Positions 1 to 5,876 of a stretch of DNA of 5,876 nucleotides are shown piece by piece. This stretch comes from Chloroflexota bacterium. Lineage in GTDB: Bacteria > Chloroflexota > Anaerolineae > Aggregatilineales > Phototrophicaceae. Below the pieces are notes generated by a model, which had not been told where the DNA came from, searched no databases, and saw only the letters and a program-made list of their open reading frames with translations. Position numbers and translations under genes: made by a program. The DNA is taken from contig JAEZAF010000298.1 in assembly GCA_023430545.1 (NCBI GenBank), forward strand, positions 1 to 5,876. Reading direction: 5' to 3'. Within the stretch, counting starts at the first letter, position 1. Each line of letters opens with the position of its first letter.

Positions 1-1730
1 GCGCTGTCAAGGAAATGGCACGGCTGGCGATTATGCCGCCGATGGCCCCGGAAGTCGGCATCATCCGCACCTATATCGACTGGCTGGTGGCGCTGCCGTG
101 GTCCAAACTGTCCGAAGACATCCTCGATATGAAGCATGCCCAGAAGGTACTGGACTCCGAGCATTACGGGCTGCCGAAGATCAAGGACCGCATCCTGGAA
201 CACATCGCGGTGCGCAAGCTGGCCGCAGAGAAGATGAAAACGCCGATTCTGTGCTTTGTCGGCCCACCCGGGGTAGGAAAGACCTCTCTCGGAAAGAGCA
301 TCGCCAACGCACTTGGACGTGAGTTCGTGCGCGTCAGCCTGGGTGGCGTCCGGGACGAAGCCGAGATTCGCGGCCACCGTCGTACCTATATCGGCGCGAT
401 GCCGGGGCGCATTATCCAGACCATGCGGCGTGCTGGCACGGTCAACCCGGTCTTTATGCTGGATGAAATCGACAAGATCGGCGCAGACTTCCGCGGCGAC
501 CCGTCCGCGGCGCTGCTGGAAGTGCTGGACCCGGAACAGAACAGCGAATACAGCGACCATTACCTCGACATGCCTTATGACCTGTCGAAGGTGATGTTCA
601 TCACCACCGCCAATGAACTGGACCCGCTGCCACCAGCCCTGCTGGACCGGCTGGAAGTGATCGAGTTCCCCGGCTATGCGGAAGAAGAAAAACTGGCGAT
701 TGCGCGTCAGTTCCTGATCCCGCAGCAGTTGGAATCACATGGGCTGACGGAGTCGGGCATCAAGTTCGATACGACTGCTCTTCAGACGCTGATCCGCGAA
801 TACACCTATGAAGCTGGTGTCCGCAACCTGAACCGCGAAATCGCGAACGTCTGCCGCAAGGTGGCGCGTCAGGTCGCAGAGGACAAGGCGTACAAGAAGC
901 GCATCGTGCCGTCGGTCATCCATAAATTCCTTGGGCCTCCGGAATATCTCCAGAGCCGCACGCATCAGGAAGACAGTGTTGGCCTCGTGACCGGTCTGGC
1001 GTGGACTTATAACGGTGGCGATACGCTGACCATCGAAGTCTCTGTGCTGCCGGGTAAGGGTCAGTTGATGATGACCGGCCAGCTCGGTGAGGTGATGCAG
1101 GAAAGCGGTCAGGCGGCGATGAGTTACATGCGCTCGCGGGCGGCAGACCTGAACGTCCCCAGTTCGGACTTCGAAGAATACGACGTACATGTCCATCTGC
1201 CGGAAGGAGCAGTGCCGAAAGACGGCCCATCCGCCGGTATCACACTGGCGACGGCCATCATCTCGGCCTTTACCGAGCGCAAGGTCCGCAGTGAATTCGC
1301 CATGACCGGTGAAATTACCCTGCGTGGGCGCGTGCTGCCCATCGGCGGGATGAAGGAAAAACTGCTCGCCGCACACCGCGCACAGATCCGTCAGGTCATC
1401 CTGCCGGAGCAGAATCGCAAGGATCTGGTCGATGTCCCAGCCAATACCCTGCGCGATCTGAAGGTGCATTTCGTCGAGGATATGCAGCAGGTACTCGATC
1501 TGGTCCTCCTGGATGCCCCGGCGGAGCGTCAGCGCGATCAACTGCGGGATGCAGAAGACGCCCGCGAGAAGGCACGCAAGAAACCCAAGTCAAAAGACTC
1601 GAAGGAACCGGCGGCGAACGGTGAAACCACACCGGAACCGAAGAAACGCCGCAGTAAAAAGCAGCCAGAGCAGACCGAAGCCGCGTCAGTCGCGCTGATT
1701 GACATCAACGGCCAGATTTCGGAACGCTAA
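1..1730 (+). CDS. lon: ATP-dependent Lon protease (LonA type), 5'-truncated by the window edge
   Basis: Cytosolic AAA+ serine protease that unfolds and degrades damaged or regulatory proteins. The reading frame is open to the left edge (first whole codon at base 3), so the ATG at 15 is an internal Met and about 270 N-terminal residues are missing relative to E. coli Lon. Numbering from that Met: Walker A GPPGVGKT at 83-90, Walker B VFMLDEID at 146-153, sensor-1 Asn200, arginine finger Arg212 in LLDRLEVIE, and sensor-2 Arg270 in GVRNLNR. The protease domain has PKDGPSAG with catalytic Ser406 and GGMKEK with Lys449. The Walker-Lys-to-Ser (317) and Ser-to-Lys (43) distances equal those of E. coli Lon (K362, S679, K722), so the enzyme looks intact and active. 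It carries an extra charged tail of about 60 residues (512-571) rich in Lys, Glu and Arg. The stop at 1728-1730 lies 3 bases before the next gene, implying co-transcription. The family call is very secure. Confidence 0.98.
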   Translation, partial: AVKEMARLAIMPPMAPEVGIIRTYIDWLVALPWSKLSEDILDMKHAQKVLDSEHYGLPKIKDRILEHIAVRKLAAEKMKTPILCFVGPPGVGKTSLGKSIANALGREFVRVSLGGVRDEAEIRGHRRTYIGAMPGRIIQTMRRAGTVNPVFMLDEIDKIGADFRGDPSAALLEVLDPEQNSEYSDHYLDMPYDLSKVMFITTANELDPLPPALLDRLEVIEFPGYAEEEKLAIARQFLIPQQLESHGLTESGIKFDTTALQTLIREYTYEAGVRNLNREIANVCRKVARQVAEDKAYKKRIVPSVIHKFLGPPEYLQSRTHQEDSVGLVTGLAWTYNGGDTLTIEVSVLPGKGQLMMTGQLGEVMQESGQAAMSYMRSRAADLNVPSSDFEEYDVHVHLPEGAVPKDGPSAGITLATAIISAFTERKVRSEFAMTGEITLRGRVLPIGGMKEKLLAAHRAQIRQVILPEQNRKDLVDVPANTLRDLKVHFVEDMQQVLDLVLLDAPAERQRDQLRDAEDAREKARKKPKSKDSKEPAANGETTPEPKKRRSKKQPEQTEAASVALIDINGQISER

Positions 1731-1733
1731 GCG

Positions 1734-3308
1734 ATGCCAGCCGCAGTTGAGGACGATCTACGGCACGATTGGGACTCTCGGCTGGCAGCAGGACGCAGTG
1801 GGCAGCTTGACTGGCTGCCCGCTGATGCCTCGCCAGAGGTCATCGCGCCGGTGCTGGCGGCCTTTGCCAACAGCGCCGGTGGCACCCTGCTGATCGGGAT
1901 CGAGGGTACTGAAAAACCGAAGCCAACTGGCGTCTCCGATACCACCGACGCAATTGACCGCGCTTTGCAGGCGGCGCTGATGATCGAGCCGAAGCTGATG
2001 ATCCCACTGCCTGCCGTCCAGCCGATGGCGACCAAACCCGTGCTGGTGATTCAGGTGCCTGCCGGTCTGCCGTATGTCTATGCGCTTGGCGGACGTTATC
2101 TGCTGCGCACGGGCGATCAGAATGCACCGCTTCCCCCGCGAGAACTGCGCCGCCTGCTGATCGAACGCGGCGAAATCAGCTTCGAGACCGAAGCGGCCCC
2201 CAGGACCACGCTTGATGACCTTGATCTCGAACAGGCGCGGGCCTATGCCTCACGGATGGGCGCACCAAGTGATCCACCGGATGCGGTGTATCGTTTTCTG
2301 GTGCGGCGCGGCTGTCTGATTCAGACGGCTGATGGCTATGCCCCGACGCATGCCGGTCTGCTGCTGTTTGGACGCGATGTACAGAGCAGGCTGCGCGGCT
2401 CGGAAATCACGGCTGTGCGCTTCCCCGGTGAAACCATGGGCGATAACTTCAACCGGCAGGATATCGGCGGCACGCTGCCGGAGCAGATCCGCCGGGCGGA
2501 GACCTTTCTGCGTGATCATCTGCGCAAGGAGATGTCCTTACAGGCGACGATGGAACGCACCGAGCGCTTCGAATATCCACTGGAAGCAGCACGCGAACTG
2601 GTGGTTAACGCTGTCGCGCACCGCGATTACAGCATCAGCGGCGACGGTATCCGCCTGTATATTTTCAAGGATCGTATGGAGATCAGCAGTCCCGGGCTGC
2701 TGCCGGGGCCGGTGACGATCAGCAACATCGCGGACGAACGCTTCTCCCGCAATCCGGCGATTGTGCAGGTGCTGGCCGATATGGGCTTCATTGAGCGTCT
2801 GGGCTACGGTGTGGACCGCGTAATCGAACTGATGCGCCAGCAGAACCTGCGCCCGCCGGACTTCTACGAGACCAGCGGCGGCTTCCGTGTGATCCTCTAT
2901 AACGAGCGCCATGCGATGCCAGCTTCAGCCGCAGCCAAACCCGATACCGTCCCGGCACGGCCACCGCGTAAAGCTGCTGAAACCCCGGCGGCATCCGAAG
3001 CGGATGTCACGCTGGCTCCGGCGGCCACTGCTCCGGCGGTGCTGTTAGGGCTTGATCCGGGTGCGGCGGCCCAGATTCTGGAAAGCTACCGCGATCTGTC
3101 GCTGAACCCGCGTCAGGAAGCGGCGCTGCTCCACCTCAGACAGCCGGGAAACACCCGCATCACCAACAGCGAGTTACAGCGCCTGTACCCTGAAGTCCAC
3201 GCTGAGACCATCCGCCGCGATCTCTCCGATCTGGTGACGAAGGACGTGCTGGTCAAGATGGGGGCCAAGCGCGGCTCGTATTACGTGCTGAAATCCAGCG
3301 GGAATTAA
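1734..3308 (+). CDS. AlbA_2 / RecG-like GHKL ATPase-fold / winged-helix protein, putative regulator
   Basis: This 524-residue protein belongs to the family often annotated as 'ATP-binding protein', 'RecG-like' or 'putative transcriptional regulator'. Domains in order: a divergent AlbA_2 (Schlafen-like) nucleic-acid-binding domain at about 20-145, with the core AAFANSAGGTLLIGIEG at 42-58; a middle region at about 160-275; a HATPase_c_4 domain at about 280-390, with N-box ELVVNAVAHRDYS (288-300; Glu288, Asn292), a G1-like MEISSPG (315-321) and GYGVDR near 357; an Ala/Pro-rich linker at about 394-435; and a DeoR-like winged helix at about 455-520 with ETIRRDLSDLV (491-501) as probable recognition helix. 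There is no RecG helicase core, so it is not recG. The usual acidic E-x-EFK start of AlbA_2 is replaced by QLDWLP (24-29). The start ATG is 3 bases after the lon stop, with a weak GGAA at 1721-1724 nine bases before it, suggesting translational coupling. It probably acts in the cytoplasm as a DNA- or RNA-binding regulator. Its targets are unknown, and any link to Lon is inference from position. Confidence 0.9.
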   Translation: MPAAVEDDLRHDWDSRLAAGRSGQLDWLPADASPEVIAPVLAAFANSAGGTLLIGIEGTEKPKPTGVSDTTDAIDRALQAALMIEPKLMIPLPAVQPMATKPVLVIQVPAGLPYVYALGGRYLLRTGDQNAPLPPRELRRLLIERGEISFETEAAPRTTLDDLDLEQARAYASRMGAPSDPPDAVYRFLVRRGCLIQTADGYAPTHAGLLLFGRDVQSRLRGSEITAVRFPGETMGDNFNRQDIGGTLPEQIRRAETFLRDHLRKEMSLQATMERTERFEYPLEAARELVVNAVAHRDYSISGDGIRLYIFKDRMEISSPGLLPGPVTISNIADERFSRNPAIVQVLADMGFIERLGYGVDRVIELMRQQNLRPPDFYETSGGFRVILYNERHAMPASAAAKPDTVPARPPRKAAETPAASEADVTLAPAATAPAVLLGLDPGAAAQILESYRDLSLNPRQEAALLHLRQPGNTRITNSELQRLYPEVHAETIRRDLSDLVTKDVLVKMGAKRGSYYVLKSSGN

Positions 3309-3412
3309 AGAGTTAACTCATCAAGATAGAGTGTATTAGCACACATATTGCCACCGCAGTGCTTAAATAGCATTCGTGATCTTCCCTAGAAGTAGAGGAA
3401 AGCCTAAACATT
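3309..3412 (+). promoter_or_regulatory. AT-rich leader likely to hold the promoter of the orphan gene
   Basis: This 104-bp gap is clearly richer in A and T than the genes to its left. I see no hairpin with a T-run after the upstream stop, so read-through from the lon transcript is possible. Weak sigma-70-like candidates are TTAACT (3313-3318) with TATTAG (3334-3339) at a 15-bp spacing, and TTGCCA (3348-3353) with TAGCAT (3368-3373) at 14 bp. Neither is near consensus. A promoter here is inferred from composition and gap length more than from a clear motif. Confidence 0.3.
3395..3400 (+). promoter_or_regulatory. Ribosome binding site of the orphan membrane-anchored gene
   Basis: GAGGAA lies 12 bases before the ATG at 3413. 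The match to the anti-Shine-Dalgarno sequence is good and the spacing somewhat long. It supports the start at 3413, which also places the hydrophobic anchor at the N-terminus where it belongs. Confidence 0.6.
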
Positions 3413-4084
3413 ATGAGACTCAACAGTCGAGCTTTATCAATCGTTGCGGTGGTACTCTCTGTTTTAAGTGTCGTGCTGCTAGCTGTTTTATATAACCTAC
3501 AGCTTATTGCACAAAGCTCAGAAAAAAGTACGCTTGTTCCCCTGGCTGTGATTAATGAAGATGCTGCCGCGCGGGCATTATCAACTGATAAGCTGCTCGA
3601 AATTGCACGAGAGGCAGTTGTTAATCTGGGTTTGCAGGGAAAAGCCAGCGAAGAAATATGGCATATCGTGAGAGCAGATGAATGGACCTTATCAATGTTC
3701 AGTGTTGCATTGAACGAGGGACCAGATACACCCGTTTTTATTTATTCGGTTAAAGGTGAGGTCATCCCGCGCTTTCCACGAGGATTCACGGATGGCACTA
3801 CCACTCTACCGAATCCCGAAGCCTTAACGGTCGCCTTGAATGGCATCACCGGACAAATCTTCTCATACGGCGAGGGGTATCTTGAAGATCCGATAATGAG
3901 CACCACTGACCAGGATCGTGAAAACTATTATAGTATGCGTGATACTCATAAGGCAGACATGCAGACAATGCAGGCAGATTATGATCCTGCGGCTTATGAA
4001 TACGCTAATCAACTCGCAACCGAAATGATGGCGACCGCAGTTCAGGTTGCCACTGATCGCCCTGAAAGCACTGAAGCGCAATAA
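3413..4084 (+). CDS. Hypothetical protein with N-terminal membrane anchor and exported domain
   Basis: I do not recognise a family for this 223-residue protein. A short basic start (MRLNSR) is followed by one hydrophobic segment at about 8-33 and no lipobox cysteine, so it is either a signal anchor or a signal peptide. The remaining 190 residues should then lie outside the membrane. There is no cysteine in the whole protein. Residues 55-75 look helical, and 83-155 look strand-rich, ending in LTVALNGITGQIFSYG (138-153). That ending faintly resembles the last strand of PepSY-type domains, which often reads V-x-DA-x-TG-x-V; this is only a suggestion. Residues 161-217 are polar, helical and Met-rich with acidic patches. 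The gene is AT-richer than both neighbours (one sample line about 45% G+C against about 60%), which fits a recently acquired or lineage-specific gene. It has its own leader and is followed by a strong hairpin, so it may be a single-gene unit. It is probably a real gene, because it has a good RBS, an N-terminal anchor and no competing frame. Confidence 0.8.
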   Translation: MRLNSRALSIVAVVLSVLSVVLLAVLYNLQLIAQSSEKSTLVPLAVINEDAAARALSTDKLLEIAREAVVNLGLQGKASEEIWHIVRADEWTLSMFSVALNEGPDTPVFIYSVKGEVIPRFPRGFTDGTTTLPNPEALTVALNGITGQIFSYGEGYLEDPIMSTTDQDRENYYSMRDTHKADMQTMQADYDPAAYEYANQLATEMMATAVQVATDRPESTEAQ

Positions 4085-4087
4085 TCA

Positions 4088-4127
4088 GAGCAGAGGGTGA
4101 AGTATGCAACCTCTCACCCTCTTGCTT
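4088..4127. terminator. Hairpin between convergent genes, probable (bidirectional) terminator
   Basis: AGAGGGTGA at 4092-4100 pairs perfectly with TCACCCTCT at 4114-4122. Beyond a one-base bulge (T4123), GAGC (4088-4091) pairs with GCTT (4124-4127), one pair being G-T. The loop is 13 bases. It begins 4 bases after the stop of the left gene and ends 20 bases before the stop of the right one, the expected place for a shared terminator. Neither strand has a strong T-run after the stem, so it may be Rho-aided or may mainly protect the 3' ends of the mRNAs. Confidence 0.6.
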
Positions 4128-4147
4128 AATCAGCCTGATGCGGTGTC

Positions 4148-5851
4148 CTATAGGCTGCGCCCGACGGTATGAACGCCGGTCGCGCCATCTGGCCGCACCG
4201 GATTCGACTCCTCGACCTGCGGATTGCCTTCGCCATCCACACAGCGCACACTGAAATCGTGGAAACCCTCGGCAAACGGCCAATCGTAGCGCCAGATCAC
4301 CCATGTGCGATCTGACAGCGGTTCGCGCAGTTCGGCTTCTGTCCAGTCCCCATCATCGACTTTTACCTCGACTTTGGAAATCCCACGCGCACCGGCAAAC
4401 GCAATCCCGCCGACTGGCACATAACTCGCCCCATCGCTTTGATAAATCGCATCGGTCGCGACGGTATCGATCACCGAGACGGTGCGCATAATCGCTTCTT
4501 TTGACCAGCCGCGCCGCACCCAATAACCCTCTTCCCATTCGGGGATGACTTCCATGCCGGTGATCCACTTAGGCTGCTTCATGCCGTAGCGGTTGGGGAT
4601 GTAGATACGGATCGTGAAGCCGTGTTTTTCGGCCAGCGGTTTACCGTCCCATTCATAGCAGATCATGACGTTGCGATCTTCCGCCAGTGACAGGTCCACG
4701 ATTTCATCGAAACCGTCCGCAGCGGTGATCTTCATGAATTTGCCGTCTGCCTGCACTTCGAGTTGGTCGAGGATGTCCTGCAAGGGGACGCCGGTCCAGC
4801 GGGTGGTGCTGATCAGGTCACCGGCGATCGGGTTCGAGATGCACTGCATGGTGATCAGCAGATCCTGCGACTCATAGTCGTTTCGCAGGCTTTCGAGCGT
4901 CAGTGTCACGGGGTTGGCGACAAGCCCCCCGATTTCGACCGCCCAGCCTTCACCGCTGATCGTGGGCGGACGCGAGGCGATGTCGATCCGGTAATGCTCC
5001 TCAATCGGCGTGTATTCGGGGCGTGTACCGGGCGCAGGTTCGACGCCATCAGCCGAGGCGACGGCTTCAGTCGCGCTGGCTTCTTCAGTGGCAGCCGATT
5101 CAGCGGTGGCAGCGGCTTCTGCTGTAGGGTCAGCGGTTGGAGCCAGCGCAACGGTTGTGCTATCGGTTTCATCCTCGCTTCGCTCTCCAAGTAACAGATT
5201 CACACCCGCTCCCAGCACAGTCAGCGTCGCAGTTGCACCGCCGACGCGCACCAGAAACTGACGGCGGTCAAGCTGTTGGGCGCTGGCCGGCAATGCGCTG
5301 GCCGACACTGGCTGTACTTCCTCTGCCGGACGACGTGCCAGTTCGCTGTACGCCCATGCAATCGCTACACCCCACAGGACAAACGCTGCAATGATGAACA
5401 GCAGGTTCATCGCGGACGGTGTGGTCGAGCTGAAGTTCACGCTCCCGCTGAGCAGCGCCATGATCACACCGAGAAGCGCACCACCCGCCAGACCGACGAC
5501 ATAAGCGCGATCCCGTCCGACGCGGTTCATGATGGCAAACAGCACACCACCACCGAGAACCCCGATCAGGAAAAAGGTGCCGACACCGATGAACCATAAC
5601 TCCACGAACTTGGCGACCTGATCGGTCGGCCCCAGATTCAGGCCGCGAATCACCGAGACCATACTGTCGATGCCGAAGGTCAGCAGGCCGCCGGGCAGAT
5701 TACGCGCCATCCAGTCGAAGACATCCAGCGGCACCAGTGGCAGACCGAGCAGCCGGTCCACAAGGAAAAACAGCGCGATAAGCGGTGCCGTCATCAGCGC
5801 CCCGATGAGCAGCCCTATCCAAAAACCTGGTCTTTTGCGGGTTTGTTCCAT
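4148..5851 (-). CDS. Membrane-tethered molybdopterin-dependent oxidoreductase, sulfite oxidase family
   Basis: This 567-residue enzyme should work on the outer face of the membrane. Four hydrophobic helices lie at about 11-31, 84-106, 116-135 and 149-168. An internal twin-arginine-type segment follows: DRRQFL (195-200), then a hydrophobic stretch at about 204-222. Next comes a low-complexity Ala/Thr/Glu/Pro linker (about 225-275). The molybdopterin domain (about 280-440) has the expected Mo-ligand Cys337 in TMQCISNP, then STTRWTGVPL (348-357) and NRYGMKQPKW (420-429). The Ig-like Mo-co dimerisation domain covers about 450-567. Basic residues sit at the N-terminus, at 110-115 and around the RR pair. 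Together they predict a cytoplasmic N-terminus, five crossings and an external catalytic domain. No haem b5 or c-type haem motif (CxxCH) is present, so the electron acceptor must be another protein or the quinone pool. The substrate cannot be read from the sequence: sulfite is possible, and so is another oxo-transfer substrate. The start at 5851 is fixed by a good Shine-Dalgarno site. The family call is secure and the substrate unknown. Confidence 0.95.
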   Translation of the reverse strand: MEQTRKRPGFWIGLLIGALMTAPLIALFFLVDRLLGLPLVPLDVFDWMARNLPGGLLTFGIDSMVSVIRGLNLGPTDQVAKFVELWFIGVGTFFLIGVLGGGVLFAIMNRVGRDRAYVVGLAGGALLGVIMALLSGSVNFSSTTPSAMNLLFIIAAFVLWGVAIAWAYSELARRPAEEVQPVSASALPASAQQLDRRQFLVRVGGATATLTVLGAGVNLLLGERSEDETDSTTVALAPTADPTAEAAATAESAATEEASATEAVASADGVEPAPGTRPEYTPIEEHYRIDIASRPPTISGEGWAVEIGGLVANPVTLTLESLRNDYESQDLLITMQCISNPIAGDLISTTRWTGVPLQDILDQLEVQADGKFMKITAADGFDEIVDLSLAEDRNVMICYEWDGKPLAEKHGFTIRIYIPNRYGMKQPKWITGMEVIPEWEEGYWVRRGWSKEAIMRTVSVIDTVATDAIYQSDGASYVPVGGIAFAGARGISKVEVKVDDGDWTEAELREPLSDRTWVIWRYDWPFAEGFHDFSVRCVDGEGNPQVEESNPVRPDGATGVHTVGRSL

Positions 5852-5858
5852 GGTCGTT

Positions 5859-5864
5859 ATCCTT
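5859..5864 (-). promoter_or_regulatory. Ribosome binding site of the molybdopterin oxidoreductase gene
   Basis: On the minus strand AAGGAT stands 7 bases before the ATG at 5851-5849, an ideal spacing. It fixes the start so that the first membrane helix follows a short basic N-terminus. Only 12 more bases upstream are in the window, so the promoter cannot be seen. Confidence 0.7.
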
Positions 5865-5876
5865 GTTGTGAGCTTT

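Noticed and set aside
735..1541. Long minus-strand open frame (268 codons) opposite lon
   Set aside because: It lies wholly inside the conserved Lon AAA+ and protease coding sequence, has no recognisable domain, and long antisense frames are common in GC-rich genes.
1734..3308. Reading the second gene as recG helicase
   Set aside because: Only the HATPase_c_4/AlbA_2 parts that databases often label 'RecG-like' are present. There is no superfamily-2 helicase core or wedge domain.
1..3308. Lon plus AlbA_2 protein as part of a BREX-type or other named defence system
   Set aside because: The Lon is a standard LonA with normal motif spacing, not a BrxL-type protein. No methyltransferase, PglZ-type phosphatase or other defence gene is in the window.
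3341..3380. Short A/T-rich words as a regulatory inverted repeat in the leader of the orphan gene
   Set aside because: No inverted repeat with arms long enough to stand out from chance was found there.
4763..5194. Plus-strand open frame of 143 codons opposite the molybdoenzyme gene
   Set aside because: It overlaps the molybdopterin domain and linker on the other strand. Its Ser/Gly/Phe-rich end is simply the complement of the low-complexity linker.

Overview
The window is a piece of bacterial chromosome of moderately high GC. Two sample lines counted by eye gave about 60% G+C in the flanking genes and about 45% in the one AT-richer gene. It carries four protein genes. I saw no RNA gene, mobile element or CRISPR array. 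The most likely host is a member of the Chloroflexota (Anaerolineae-like). This is an inference from style only: a sulfite-oxidase-family enzyme fused behind four membrane helices, and an Ala/Thr/Glu/Pro-rich linker typical of exported proteins in that phylum. No marker gene here proves it.

Left part (1-3308, + strand): the window opens inside an ATP-dependent Lon protease. About the first 270 residues lie outside, while the AAA+ module and the Ser/Lys protease domain are complete. Three bases after its stop begins a 524-residue protein with a divergent AlbA_2 (Schlafen-like) N-terminus, a RecG-like/HATPase_c_4 GHKL domain and a C-terminal winged helix. The spacing implies one transcript and probable translational coupling, so this protein is probably a regulator or nucleic-acid-binding partner expressed with Lon.

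Middle part (3309-4147): a 104-bp AT-rich leader precedes a 223-residue membrane-anchored protein of unknown function. This gene is visibly AT-richer than its neighbours. A strong hairpin (4088-4127) separates it from the convergent gene to its right and probably ends transcription from one or both sides.

Right part (4148-5876, - strand): a 567-residue membrane-tethered molybdopterin oxidoreductase of the sulfite oxidase family. It has four transmembrane helices, an internal twin-arginine-type segment, a low-complexity linker, the molybdopterin domain with its cysteine, and the Ig-like dimerisation domain. Its start and Shine-Dalgarno site are visible near the right edge, but its promoter is mostly outside.

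Nothing here amounts to a clearly new multi-gene system. The points most worth a second look are the tight pairing of lon with the AlbA_2/GHKL/winged-helix gene, the architecture of the molybdoenzyme, and the AT-rich orphan gene.
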